Shown here: piece by piece, positions 19,144 to 28,034 of the stretch | Layout of the letters: every line of letters begins with the position of its first letter | How positions within the stretch are numbered: the stretch's first letter is position 1 | Assembly (NCBI RefSeq): GCF_021735935.1 | Contig: NZ_WMDZ01000001.1 | Location: 930,001-994,000 of the forward strand | Source of the DNA: Sulfitobacter sp. M39 | GTDB taxonomy: Bacteria > Pseudomonadota > Alphaproteobacteria > Rhodobacterales > Rhodobacteraceae | Direction of reading: 5' to 3' | DNA length: 64,000 bases | Program-made: the position numbers and the translations under genes | Notes under the pieces: model-generated | Seen by the model: the letters and a program-made list of their open reading frames with translations, nothing else | Told to the model about the DNA's origin: nothing | Databases searched by the model: none

Positions 19144-19515
19144 ATGGCTTATTTGACAGACCGCAAACGCGCTATGGGCATGGGCTCGGCCAAATCGGGC
19201 ACCGCACATTTCTGGGCGATGAAAGTCAGCTCTGTTGCGCTGCTGATCCTGATCCCGCTTTTCGTCTTTACCTTCGGGTCCGCCCTTGGGGGCACCTACG
19301 AAGAGATCATCGCCTACTACAGCAGGCCTTTCCCCGCGATCGTCGCCGCCCTGACGCTGATCGTTGGCTTCAAACATTTTAACGACGGTGTCCAAGTGCT
19401 GATCGAGGATTACGTCCACGGGCTGTCGCAGAAAGTTGCGATCATCCTGATGACCTGCCTCAGCTATGGTGCGGCCGCGGTTGGCGTTTTCGCCATCGCC
19501 CGCATCGCGCTTTAA
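19144..19515 (+). CDS. sdhD: Succinate dehydrogenase membrane anchor subunit
   Basis: Second membrane anchor of complex II. The 123-aa protein has three hydrophobic segments (about 28-50, 58-75 and 95-118) and the SdhD features [21 protein letters not shown] and [17 protein letters not shown], where the His-Asp region contributes to quinone and heme binding. It is located between sdhC and sdhA with short gaps, as in most alphaproteobacteria. Confidence 0.92.
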   Translation: MAYLTDRKRAMGMGSAKSGTAHFWAMKVSSVALLILIPLFVFTFGSALGGTYEEIIAYYSRPFPAIVAALTLIVGFKHFNDGVQVLIEDYVHGLSQKVAIILMTCLSYGAAAVGVFAIARIAL

Positions 19516-19546
19516 CACACGCCTACGCTATACCGGAGACCGAGAC

Positions 19547-21352
19547 ATGGCTGCATATGAATATGAAACGCATGAATATGATGTCGTTGTCGTGGGGGCT
19601 GGCGGCGCTGGCCTGCGTGCGACACTTGGCATGGCAGAGCAAGGGCTGAAAACAGCCTGCGTGACCAAAGTTTTCCCGACCCGTTCGCACACGGTTGCGG
19701 CGCAGGGCGGTATCGCGGCGTCGCTGTCCAACATGGGCCCCGATAACTGGCAGTGGCATATGTATGACACCGTCAAGGGCTCTGACTGGCTGGGTGACAC
19801 AGACGCGATGGAATACCTCGCTCGCGAAGCCCCCAAGGCGGTGTACGAGCTTGAACACTACGGTGTGCCTTTCTCGCGGACCGAAGCGGGAAAGATCTAC
19901 CAGCGTCCCTTCGGCGGCCACACCACCGAATTTGGCGAAGGCCCCCCCGTGCAGCGGACCTGTGCCGCCGCCGACCGGACCGGCCACGCGATCCTGCACA
20001 CGCTTTACGGTCAATCGCTGAAGCATAACGCTGAATTCTACATCGAATATTTCGCTATTGATCTGATCATGTCGGATGACGGTGTGTGTCAGGGTGTGCT
20101 GTGCTGGAAGCTGGACGACGGCACTATGCACTTGTTCAGCGCCAAGATGGTTGTTCTGGCGACAGGCGGCTATGGCCGTGCCTATTTCTCGGCGACATCG
20201 GCGCATACCTGCACCGGCGACGGCGGCGGTATGGCGGCGCGTGCGGGCCTGCCCCTGCAGGATATGGAATTCGTGCAATTCCACCCCACCGGCATCTATG
20301 GCGCGGGCTGTCTGATCACCGAAGGCGCGCGTGGCGAAGGCGGGTATCTGACCAACTCGGAAGGCGAACGCTTTATGGAGCGGTATGCCCCCACCTACAA
20401 AGACCTTGCTAGCCGTGACGTTGTTTCACGCTGTATGACGATGGAAATCCGTGAAGGCCGCGGTGTGGGCGAGAACAAAGACCACATCCACCTGCACCTG
20501 AACCACCTGCCCAAAGAAACGCTTGATCTGCGTCTGCCCGGTATCTCTGAATCCGCGCGCATCTTTGCAGGGGTGGACCTGACCAAGGAACCGATCCCGG
20601 TTCTGCCGACCGTACACTATAACATGGGCGGTATCCCTACAAACTATTGGGGCGAAGTGCTGGCACCGACCGAAGACGCGCCGGACCGCGTGGCACCGGG
20701 CCTGATGGCCGTGGGCGAAGCGGGCTGTGCCTCGGTACACGGGGCGAACCGCTTGGGCTCGAACTCTCTCATCGATCTTGTGGTCTTTGGCCGCGCCGCC
20801 GCGATCCGCGCGAAAGAGGTCGTCGACGCAGAGGCACCCGTGCCAACGCCGAACCAGAAGTCCGTCGATGCCGCCTTTGAACGCTTTGACAGCCTGCGCT
20901 ATGCCAAGGGCCAGATCCCGACCGCCGAGCTGCGCCTTGAGATGCAGAAAACCATGCAGGCCGATGCTGCGGTTTTCCGTACCGACAAGACGCTGAACGA
21001 AGGCAAGGTCAAGATGGATGAAGTCGCCGGCAAGATCGCTGATCTGCACGTGACCGACACATCGCTGGTCTGGAACTCTGACCTGATGGAAACGCTTGAG
21101 CTGACCAACCTGATGCCGAACGCCGTGGCCACCATCACCGCCGCTGCTGCCCGCAAGGAAAGCCGCGGTGCCCACGCGCACGAGGATTACCCTGATCGTG
21201 ACGACGCAAACTGGCGCAAGCACAGCCTCGCGTATTTCGACGGGAACGCGGCAACGCTCAGCTACCGTGGTGTGCACCTTGACCCGCTGACCGAGGAATC
21301 CGAAGGCGGGATCGACATGAAAAAGATCGCACCCAAAGCACGGGTGTATTGA
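19547..21352 (+). CDS. sdhA: Succinate dehydrogenase flavoprotein subunit
   Basis: Catalytic FAD subunit of complex II, oxidising succinate to fumarate. The 601-aa protein has the FAD-binding [12 protein letters not shown] (about 16-27), the covalent-FAD His within [10 protein letters not shown] (about 46-55), the active-site region [21 protein letters not shown], and the C-terminal fumarate-reductase domain. I used the ATG of [12 protein letters not shown], preceded by GGAGA, 31 bases after sdhD. The longer open frame overlaps sdhD and is not family-like. Confidence 0.96.
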   Translation: MAAYEYETHEYDVVVVGAGGAGLRATLGMAEQGLKTACVTKVFPTRSHTVAAQGGIAASLSNMGPDNWQWHMYDTVKGSDWLGDTDAMEYLAREAPKAVYELEHYGVPFSRTEAGKIYQRPFGGHTTEFGEGPPVQRTCAAADRTGHAILHTLYGQSLKHNAEFYIEYFAIDLIMSDDGVCQGVLCWKLDDGTMHLFSAKMVVLATGGYGRAYFSATSAHTCTGDGGGMAARAGLPLQDMEFVQFHPTGIYGAGCLITEGARGEGGYLTNSEGERFMERYAPTYKDLASRDVVSRCMTMEIREGRGVGENKDHIHLHLNHLPKETLDLRLPGISESARIFAGVDLTKEPIPVLPTVHYNMGGIPTNYWGEVLAPTEDAPDRVAPGLMAVGEAGCASVHGANRLGSNSLIDLVVFGRAAAIRAKEVVDAEAPVPTPNQKSVDAAFERFDSLRYAKGQIPTAELRLEMQKTMQADAAVFRTDKTLNEGKVKMDEVAGKIADLHVTDTSLVWNSDLMETLELTNLMPNAVATITAAAARKESRGAHAHEDYPDRDDANWRKHSLAYFDGNAATLSYRGVHLDPLTEESEGGIDMKKIAPKARVY

Positions 21353-21434
21353 TCTGAAACCCTGCCTCCGCTTTTGGGGGCAGGGGACCAAACCGAGGGC
21401 CATGCCCTCGTCCTGCAGGCGGAGGGCAGGCGAC

Positions 21435-21770
21435 ATGAAACAGTTTATCGCTATGACCATGATCCTGGCCGTGTCGGCCTGTGCCGAGGCCAGTCAGCAG
21501 GTCGACAGCATCGCCCGCGAAGGCACCAAGGGGGTCATCACCGAAACCCTTGCCACGCGCTTTCCGCAGGTGCCCAAGCAGCTGATCACGCCCTTCACCG
21601 ATTGTATCGTCGACAATGCCGATGCGGCTCAGGTGCGCGTTTTCGCCAAATCCGCCGTGATCGGCGTGGATGACACCACAGTCGCCACCGTGCGTGCGGT
21701 ACTGTCGCGCCCCGAAACCGTGCAATGCCTGTCGCGTTCTGCTGGCAGCGTACCGGGGTTGCTGGGCTAA
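21435..21770 (+). CDS. Putative lipoprotein inserted in the sdh operon
   Basis: A 111-aa protein with a short signal sequence and a lipobox-like AVSAC (Cys at residue 16), so it is probably lipidated and anchored to a membrane facing the periplasm. The mature part (VDSIAREGTKGVITETLATRFPQVPKQLITPFTDCIVDNADAAQVRVFAKSAV..., split here for reference only by its two Cys near 60 and 96) has no recognised domain. It overlaps the next gene (TAATG) and lies 82 bases after sdhA. Function unknown. Confidence 0.7.
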   Translation: MKQFIAMTMILAVSACAEASQQVDSIAREGTKGVITETLATRFPQVPKQLITPFTDCIVDNADAAQVRVFAKSAVIGVDDTTVATVRAVLSRPETVQCLSRSAGSVPGLLG

Positions 21771-22585
21771 TGGGTCACCCGAACGTCATGCCGGATACGC
21801 AGGGCAAGAATGCAGGCCATATGGCCGATCTGCGCGCGCAATTCCGTGACGGCGACACCAGCGAACGCACCCGCATCAAAGCGCAGCTTGGCCCCACAGA
21901 GGTGGAGTTTGCCGACATCCGCATGGTGGTGGATCCGCGCGATAATTATACCGAAACCTGCCTTTGGCTGAACGAATACCCGCCCGAGATCAAATCGCTG
22001 GCGGCCTTGGTTGAACTGGTGGAAAACCGCAATATGCTGGTCTTTGACATCGGTGCCAACTGCGGGGCCTATTCGATCCCGCTGGCGATGGCCGCGGGCG
22101 ACGGGTCGCGCGTTGTGGCATTCGAACCCAACCCGCTGATGATCGGCCGGCTTGGCATGAACATCGCGCTGAACAATCTGACCGACCGCGTGCGTATCGA
22201 AGGCTGCGCGCTGTCCGACCGTGAGGGCGAGGCGATGCTGAACTTCCGCGGGCACAATTACGGTCAGGCATCGCTGCTCCCGATCGAGGGCAAGCAACAA
22301 AACGGCGGCGTGCTGGTGCCCACACGGCCCCTGTCCGCCTTTACACACGCCGCACGGCACCATGACGGCACGATCCTCAAGATCGATGTCGAAGGGGCCG
22401 AGGAGGTCGTGCTGAACCCCATCCTCGCACAGGGCAAATCCGGCGGCTGGCTGCCGGATGCGATCTTGATAGAGGTCCGCCATGCGGATCAGTGGGACGG
22501 CGATCTTTGTGCAGAGATACTGGCCGCTGGGTACCGTCAAACCCTGCGCGCCGAGGGAAATGCGCTTTACATCCGAAAGACGTAA
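21770..22585 (+). CDS. FkbM-family SAM-dependent methyltransferase
   Basis: A 271-aa protein with a class I methyltransferase fold. The SAM-binding motif is [15 protein letters not shown] (about 100-114), followed by an acidic second-strand motif (VVAFEPNP, about 126) and the FkbM-type [10 protein letters not shown] (about 204-213). FkbM enzymes are usually sugar or polyketide O-methyltransferases. The substrate here is unknown. The start codon overlaps the lipoprotein stop, so the two are coupled, and sdhB follows 53 bases later. Its presence between sdhA and sdhB is unusual relative to the canonical operon. Confidence 0.82.
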   Translation: MGHPNVMPDTQGKNAGHMADLRAQFRDGDTSERTRIKAQLGPTEVEFADIRMVVDPRDNYTETCLWLNEYPPEIKSLAALVELVENRNMLVFDIGANCGAYSIPLAMAAGDGSRVVAFEPNPLMIGRLGMNIALNNLTDRVRIEGCALSDREGEAMLNFRGHNYGQASLLPIEGKQQNGGVLVPTRPLSAFTHAARHHDGTILKIDVEGAEEVVLNPILAQGKSGGWLPDAILIEVRHADQWDGDLCAEILAAGYRQTLRAEGNALYIRKT

Positions 22586-22638
22586 GCGCCAGAATTGTAA
22601 CGAACTGGGCAACTGCCCGACAGACCAGGAGAAGCGAT

Positions 22639-23418
22639 ATGGTTCAACTCACGCTCCCCAAGAACTCCCGGATGACGACCGGTAAAACATGGCCCAAACC
22701 CGAAGGTGCCAAGAACCTGCGGCAGTTTCAGGTCTATCGCTGGAATCCGGATGACGGCAAGAACCCCGCCATCGACACGTATTTCGTCGATATGGACACC
22801 TGCGGCCCGATGATTCTGGACGCGCTGATCAAGATCAAGAACGAGATCGACCCGACCCTGACCTTCCGCCGGTCCTGCCGCGAAGGCATCTGCGGGTCCT
22901 GCGCGATGAACATCGACGGGATCAACACGCTGGCCTGTACCTATGGCGTGGACGAGGTGAAAGGCGCGGTGAAGATCTATCCGCTGCCACACATGCCCGT
23001 GGTCAAGGATCTGATCCCCGACCTCACGCATTTCTACGCGCAGCACGCCTCCATCCAGCCGTGGCTTGAAACCAAGACGGCAGAGCCCGCGAAAGAATGG
23101 AAACAGTCGATCGACGACCGTGCCAAGCTGGACGGGCTTTATGAGTGCATCATGTGCGCCTGCTGCTCGACATCCTGCCCCAGCTACTGGTGGAACGGCG
23201 ACCGCTACCTCGGGCCAGCCGCGTTGCTGCATGCCTACCGCTGGATCATCGACAGCCGCGATGAAGCCACAGGCGAACGTCTGGATGATCTGGAAGACCC
23301 GTTCAAACTGTACCGCTGCCACACCATCATGAACTGCGCCAAGACCTGCCCCAAGGGCCTGAACCCTGCCGCAGCCATTGCCAATATCAAAAAGATGATG
23401 GTCGAACGCACCGTTTGA
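22639..23418 (+). CDS. sdhB: Succinate dehydrogenase iron-sulfur subunit
   Basis: Electron-transfer subunit of complex II. The 259-aa protein carries the [2Fe-2S] cysteines in [13 protein letters not shown] (about 77-89), the [4Fe-4S] set in [12 protein letters not shown] (about 172-183) and the [3Fe-4S] set in [14 protein letters not shown] (about 231-244). The ATG of MVQLTLPKN is preceded by AGGAGAAG. The longer open frame upstream overlaps the methyltransferase. It is separated from sdhA by two non-sdh genes but keeps the same strand and short gaps. Confidence 0.95.
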   Translation: MVQLTLPKNSRMTTGKTWPKPEGAKNLRQFQVYRWNPDDGKNPAIDTYFVDMDTCGPMILDALIKIKNEIDPTLTFRRSCREGICGSCAMNIDGINTLACTYGVDEVKGAVKIYPLPHMPVVKDLIPDLTHFYAQHASIQPWLETKTAEPAKEWKQSIDDRAKLDGLYECIMCACCSTSCPSYWWNGDRYLGPAALLHAYRWIIDSRDEATGERLDDLEDPFKLYRCHTIMNCAKTCPKGLNPAAAIANIKKMMVERTV

Positions 23419-23432
23419 TCCCATCGCAACCT

Positions 23433-23465
23433 ACGCCTCCCGCTGCCTGTTGGCGCGGGGGGCGT
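23433..23465 (+). terminator. Stem-loop downstream of sdhB
   Basis: An 11-bp GC-rich stem with one G:T pair (23433-23443 with 23455-23465) and an 11-base loop, 15 bases past the sdhB stop. No T-run follows, so it may be a 3' processing or stability hairpin. It also covers the likely start region of the next small gene. Confidence 0.45.
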
Positions 23466-23470
23466 GACAT

Positions 23471-23695
23471 GTGCCCCCTATGATCCTGATTGCCTTTGTC
23501 ATCGCTTTTGCGATTGTCGCCTATTTTGCCTACCGTGATAAAGCGGTGCGCGGATGCCGCTGGCGCAAGGACAATACCCGCGACAAAGGCAGCCTACAGT
23601 TCTACCACTGCGTCGCCTGCGGGGCAGAGGCTTATACCGCCACCCTATCGGCCCCCCGCGACTGCAAGGCCAACGTCGGCGGCCGGCCTCTCTGA
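23471..23695 (+). CDS. Small membrane-anchored cysteine-rich protein
   Basis: A 74-aa protein (71 aa if the in-frame ATG at 23480 is used instead of GTG) with one N-terminal membrane segment (ILIAFVIAFAIVAYFAY) and a short soluble tail. The tail contains a lone Cys, then HCVACGAEAYT and DCKAN. The spacing of Cys residues suggests a zinc-ribbon-like knuckle. It follows sdhB by 52 bases on the same strand. No family name is known to me, and the function is unknown. Confidence 0.55.
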   Translation: MPPMILIAFVIAFAIVAYFAYRDKAVRGCRWRKDNTRDKGSLQFYHCVACGAEAYTATLSAPRDCKANVGGRPL

Positions 23696-23746
23696 CGCCG
23701 TGCGCGATGGCCTCAGGATCGGACCCAACAGTCAGGAGTTTCCGCT

Positions 23747-24589
23747 ATGACACCGCCCCATGATGCCGACGCCCGCCGCGCTGTTGCGCCCGTGATCTGC
23801 TATCCCGTCGAAACACTGCCCGTGCCTGACATGGCGCTTTACGGGCGCGCGCGCGAGAAGCTGACCAAGGTGGACGAGGTCACCGTCGCCCCTCGTGACG
23901 CAAGCTGCTTTACCGTGCCTGCGGGATATTTCTTTCGGATCACTTCAATCGAGGGGCCACAGGTCGGTGATCTGAACCTCTGGGCGCAAAACGATCTGTC
24001 CGAACGGTTCTACTCCGGCAAAACCCGCGCGCTGCATGGCACGCATATCACCACCGGCCAGCGCATGTGGAGCAGTTTTCCCACGCTGCGCCCTATGGCG
24101 ACGCTGACCCATGATACGCTGGACTGGTACGGCATGGATGCCTTCGGCGGCTCGGTGCATGATGTGATCGGCACGCGCTGCGATCCCTATACCAACCAGC
24201 TGTTGTCAGGCGGGCAATACCACCATTGCTGCCACTCCAACCTGATCCGGGCCTTGGCGGATCATCAGGGCATTTCCTATGCCGAGGCAGAGCCTTTCGT
24301 GCATGATGTGCTGAACGTCTTTATGTGCACCGGCTTTACCCGCGACACCGGCCAGTACTTCATGAAGGCCAGCCCCGTGCGCCCCGGCGACTACCTTGAG
24401 TTTTTCGCCGAGATCGACCTGCTCGGCGCGCTCAGCGCCTGTCCGGGGGGCGATTGTTCGGCCAAACACTCCTCGGACGTCGCCGCCTGCTATCCGCTAT
24501 TGATAGAGGTGTTCGCCCCCGCCAAAGGCGCGCTTGATGGGTGGCAAAGCCCGCCCCCCAACGGCTACGACCGCAGCCACGGGGGCTAA
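23747..24589 (+). CDS. DUF1989 (urea carboxylase-associated) family protein
   Basis: A 280-aa soluble protein of the DUF1989 family, often encoded beside urea carboxylase or aminomethyltransferase-like genes. Features include RDASCFTVPAGYFFRITSIEGPQVGDLNLW, YHHCCHSNL with clustered His/Cys that could bind a metal (about 162-170), and DYLEFFAEIDL near the C-terminus followed by a Cys-containing CPGGDCS. AGGAG precedes the ATG. No urea carboxylase is visible nearby, so its role here is open. Probably transcribed after the sdh operon. Confidence 0.8.
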   Translation: MTPPHDADARRAVAPVICYPVETLPVPDMALYGRAREKLTKVDEVTVAPRDASCFTVPAGYFFRITSIEGPQVGDLNLWAQNDLSERFYSGKTRALHGTHITTGQRMWSSFPTLRPMATLTHDTLDWYGMDAFGGSVHDVIGTRCDPYTNQLLSGGQYHHCCHSNLIRALADHQGISYAEAEPFVHDVLNVFMCTGFTRDTGQYFMKASPVRPGDYLEFFAEIDLLGALSACPGGDCSAKHSSDVAACYPLLIEVFAPAKGALDGWQSPPPNGYDRSHGG

Positions 24590-24631
24590 GGAAACGGGGT
24601 AGCACCCGGCCATGTTTCCAAATGGATATAA

Positions 24632-24659
24632 ATCCCCCGCGGAGCGTCCGACGGGGGAT
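24632..24659 (-). terminator. Hairpin between the DUF1989 gene and deoD
   Basis: A 7-bp stem ATCCCCC (24632-24638) with GGGGGAT (24653-24659), lying between two convergent genes. On the minus strand it is followed by TTTATAT, a weak T-rich tail that would suit termination after deoD. Confidence 0.45.
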
Positions 24660-24668
24660 CATCGTGCA

Positions 24669-25379
24669 TCAGTTATTGGGGAAAGCCGCCTGTAGCGCGA
24701 TTTCGACCATATCGCCAAAGGATTTCTCGCGCTCTTCCGCGGGCAGCGCTTCGCCGGTTTGCAGGTGGTCGCTGACTGTCAGCACCGCCAGCGCACGGCG
24801 TTTGTGGCGCGCGGCGAGGGTATAAAGCTCTGCCGCTTCCATCTCGACACCCAGAATACCGTGGCGGGTCATCTGCTCGTCCAGATCGGGGCGTTCGGCA
24901 TAAAAGACATCCGAGGAATAGATCCCGCCGACATGGGTTTTCGTGCCTTTCGCCTCTGCCGCGTCCACGGCAGCGCGCAGCAGGGACCAATCGGCACAGG
25001 GGGCGTAATTCATCTCGCGGAAGATACCGGAAGAAGGCGAGGTAATTGTCGTGGCGGTCATGGCAATAATGACATCGCGAATACCAACCTGCGGCTGCAT
25101 CCCGCCACAAGATCCAATCCGAATAAGGGTTTGCGCGTTGTATTCGGAAATCAATTCATTGGCATAAATCGACAGCGACGGCATCCCCATGCCAGAGCCC
25201 TGAATAGTGACGCGGTTGCCATTCCATGTGCCGGTGAAACCCAGCATGCCGCGCACTTCATTTACAAGTTTTGCATCTTTAAGGAATGTTTCAGCAGCCC
25301 ATTTCGCGCGATACGGGTCGCCGGGCATAAGGACTGTTTCGGCAATATCGCCGGGTTTTGCGCCAATATGGATTGTCAT
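24669..25379 (-). CDS. deoD: Purine-nucleoside phosphorylase, DeoD type
   Basis: Phosphorolyses purine (deoxy)ribonucleosides to free base and ribose-1-phosphate for salvage. The 236-aa product has the nucleoside phosphorylase landmarks [14 protein letters not shown] (about 18-31), [21 protein letters not shown] with the ribose-binding Met-Glu (about 175-187) and VSDHLQTGE with the catalytic Asp. The ATG of [17 protein letters not shown] is used; the open frame extends 20 codons upstream without family similarity. Transcribed alone between a convergent neighbour and an H-NS-like gene. Confidence 0.93.
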   Translation of the reverse strand: MTIHIGAKPGDIAETVLMPGDPYRAKWAAETFLKDAKLVNEVRGMLGFTGTWNGNRVTIQGSGMGMPSLSIYANELISEYNAQTLIRIGSCGGMQPQVGIRDVIIAMTATTITSPSSGIFREMNYAPCADWSLLRAAVDAAEAKGTKTHVGGIYSSDVFYAERPDLDEQMTRHGILGVEMEAAELYTLAARHKRRALAVLTVSDHLQTGEALPAEEREKSFGDMVEIALQAAFPNN

Positions 25380-25461
25380 AGGATGCTCTTTATATTTCCA
25401 AAGCCAAGGGGATGCGCCGAGGTGGCGCAATAATCGCACGCTGTGCGCATATCAGTCCGGT

Positions 25462-25776
25462 TTACAGTTCCAACGTCTCTGGGTCTGTGCCGCTGGCGAT
25501 CAGGTCGCGGAACCAGTTGGGCTGGCGGCCCTTGCCGGTCCATGTCTGGCCGGGGTCTTCGGGGTTGGCATATTTCGCGGCAGCTTTCGCGGCTTTGCCC
25601 TTTTTCGCACCGCCGGATACTTCATCCAGCGAGAACCCGTATTCGGCGGCTGCTTTTTCAGCGGCTTTGCGGGCTTCTACGCGGTCGCGTTCATATGCGT
25701 TTTTAATCGCCATCTTCACGTCTTCCAAATGCTGTTCCAGCTGTTTGTGGGACATTGTGCTTAGATCAATACTCAT
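25462..25776 (-). CDS. H-NS family nucleoid-associated protein
   Basis: A 104-aa DNA-binding protein of the H-NS/HvrA type. The N-terminal half is a helical oligomerisation region (HKQLEQHLEDVKMAIKNAYE), followed by a Lys/Ala-rich linker. The C-terminus carries the H-NS DNA-binding core YANPEDPGQTWTGKGRQPNWF, whose TWTGKGRQP loop inserts into AT-rich minor grooves. In Rhodobacter HvrA regulates light and nitrogen responses. A general gene-silencing or nucleoid role is likely, but its targets are unknown. It lies between deoD and ecm on the same strand. Confidence 0.88.
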   Translation of the reverse strand: MSIDLSTMSHKQLEQHLEDVKMAIKNAYERDRVEARKAAEKAAAEYGFSLDEVSGGAKKGKAAKAAAKYANPEDPGQTWTGKGRQPNWFRDLIASGTDPETLEL

Positions 25777-25861
25777 TCTCGCTCATTCCTTTGTCGAAAA
25801 GCCAATTAATGCTTTACGCCAAAAGAATGAACAAACAAAGAGTTTTTGAATTGGCCGCTTT

Positions 25862-27829
25862 TTATTCGGCGGCCACAGTTTCGGGATCGGCGAGTGTGAC
25901 GATGTCTGCCATGATTGTATTCAATTCAAAGTCTTTCGGCGTGTAAACACGGGCGACTCCCATAGCGCGCAATCTTTTGGCGTCTTCTTCCGGAATAATA
26001 CCACCCACGATTACGGGAATGTGATCCAATCCGGCGGCGCGCATTTGTTTCATTAAATCCTCGACCAATGGAATATGCGATCCCGAAAGAATCGAAAGCC
26101 CGACAACATGGTGTTCCCCTTCCGCGGCGGCGGAAACAATTTCCGACGGCGTCAGGCGAATACCCTCATAGGCAATTTCCATGCCGCAATCGCGGGCGCG
26201 CACGGCGATCTGTTCGGCACCGTTCGAATGCCCGTCGAGCCCCGGTTTCCCGACAAGGAAGCTCAGCCGGCGACCCAGACGGGTGCTGACGGCGTCCACG
26301 GCGTCGCGCAGGTCGTCCAGCCCCTCGGTCTTGTTTGACCGGCCCGAAGCAACGCCTGTTGGCCCACGGTATTCGCCGTGTACGCTGCGCATCTGTTCGG
26401 CCCATTCGCCGGTGGTAACCCCGGCCTTGGCCGCGGCGATAGAGGGTTCCATTACATTGCGCCCTTCGGCAGCGGCGGCGCGCAGATCGGCCAGCGCCTT
26501 GTCCACGGCGGCCTGGTCGCGGCTGTCGCGCCATGCGTTCAGACGGTTGATCTGGTCGGCCTCGACCGCGGGGTCCACGACCATGATGCCGCCATCGCCC
26601 GTCATCAGGGGCGAGGGTTCGCCCTGTTGCCACTTGTTCACGCCGACGACGATGGTCTCGCCGGCCTCGATCCGACCCAGACGGTCGGCGTTGCTTTCGA
26701 CCAGACGAGACTTCATATAGTCAATCGCCGAAATCGCGCCGCCCATATCGTCAAGGTTCGCCAGTTCGGCCCGTGCGCCCTCTTTCAGCGCTTCGACCTT
26801 ACGGTCCACGGCGGGGTTGCCATCGAACAGGTCGTCAAACTCCAGCAGGTCTGTCTCGTAGGCCATGATCTGCTGCATCCGCATCGACCATTGCTGGTCC
26901 CACGGGCGCGGCAGGCCAAGCGCTTCGTTCCACGCGGGCAGCTGCACGGCGCGGGCACGGGCGTTCTTTGACAGGGTCACCGCCAGCATCTCGATCAGGA
27001 TGCGGTAGACGTTATTTTCGGGCTGCTGTTCGGTCAGCCCGAGGGAGTTCACCTGCACTCCATAGCGGAAGCGGCGGTATTTCGGGTCTTCAACGCCATA
27101 GCGGTCGCGGCAGATTTCGTCCCACAGGTCGCCGAAGGCGCGCATCTTGCACATCTCGGTGACAAACCGGATGCCCGCATTCACAAAGAAAGAGATCCGC
27201 CCCACCAGCATGGGGAAGTCCTCTTCGGGGACGCGGGGGCGCAGGGCGTCCAGCACGGCGGTGGCGGTGGCAAGGGCAAAGGCCAGCTCTTGCTCGGGCG
27301 TGGCACCGGCCTCTTGCAGGTGGTAGGAACAGACGTTCATCGGGTTCCACTTGGGCACGCTAGTATAGCAATACTCGGCCACATCCGCGATCATCTTAAG
27401 CGACGGGGCAGGCGGGCAGATATAGGTGCCACGCGATAGGTATTCCTTGATCAGGTCGTTCTGCACGGTGCCTTGCAGCTTGGACACATCCGCGCCCTGT
27501 TCCTCGGCCACAGCAATATACAGCGCCAGCAGCCACGGCGCGGTGGCGTTGATCGTCATCGAGGTGTTCATCTGCTCAAGCGGGATATCCTTGAACAGGC
27601 TGCGCATATCGCCCAAATGCGCCACGGGCACGCCGACTTTGCCGACTTCGCCGCGCGACAGGATGTGATCGCTGTCATATCCGGTCTGGGTGGGCAGGTC
27701 GAAGGCGACCGACAGGCCGGTCTGCCCTTTCAAAAGGTTCGCGCGATACAGCGCATTGGATGCCTCGGCGGTGGAGTGTCCGGCGTAGGTTCGGATCAGC
27801 CAGGGGCGGTCTTTTTGCGGTTGCGACAT
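25862..27829 (-). CDS. ecm: (2R)-ethylmalonyl-CoA mutase
   Basis: Coenzyme B12-dependent mutase converting (2R)-ethylmalonyl-CoA to (2S)-methylsuccinyl-CoA. The 655-aa protein has the methylmalonyl-CoA-mutase-type barrel (RTYAGHSTAEASNALYRANL near the N-terminus, FDLPTQTGYDSDH, ISFFVNAGIRF) and a C-terminal B12-binding domain with the DGHSNG base-off motif. I use the ATG of MSQPQKDRPWLIRTYAGH, since the open frame to 28210 has no family similarity. Ecm rather than Mcm is supported by the nearby ccr, mch and mcl2 genes and by single-chain length below that of Mcm. Confidence 0.9.
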   Translation of the reverse strand: MSQPQKDRPWLIRTYAGHSTAEASNALYRANLLKGQTGLSVAFDLPTQTGYDSDHILSRGEVGKVGVPVAHLGDMRSLFKDIPLEQMNTSMTINATAPWLLALYIAVAEEQGADVSKLQGTVQNDLIKEYLSRGTYICPPAPSLKMIADVAEYCYTSVPKWNPMNVCSYHLQEAGATPEQELAFALATATAVLDALRPRVPEEDFPMLVGRISFFVNAGIRFVTEMCKMRAFGDLWDEICRDRYGVEDPKYRRFRYGVQVNSLGLTEQQPENNVYRILIEMLAVTLSKNARARAVQLPAWNEALGLPRPWDQQWSMRMQQIMAYETDLLEFDDLFDGNPAVDRKVEALKEGARAELANLDDMGGAISAIDYMKSRLVESNADRLGRIEAGETIVVGVNKWQQGEPSPLMTGDGGIMVVDPAVEADQINRLNAWRDSRDQAAVDKALADLRAAAAEGRNVMEPSIAAAKAGVTTGEWAEQMRSVHGEYRGPTGVASGRSNKTEGLDDLRDAVDAVSTRLGRRLSFLVGKPGLDGHSNGAEQIAVRARDCGMEIAYEGIRLTPSEIVSAAAEGEHHVVGLSILSGSHIPLVEDLMKQMRAAGLDHIPVIVGGIIPEEDAKRLRAMGVARVYTPKDFELNTIMADIVTLADPETVAAE

Positions 27830-28034
27830 GGGGCGGCCTTTCGTGAATCGAATGGGTAATATTCTTGCGCTGGTCGATTGATACGTGAAATAATCAGGCT
27901 CTGTCAATTCGCTGCATTGCGGCATGGGCGAAAGCCGCTGCGTTACGGTCGCGCGTGCCTTGCCTAGGGGTGCCCTATGTGTGGTTGACTGTTTTATGTT
28001 GCCCAGACAGCGCGGGTCCTGCAAGGGTTGGGCG

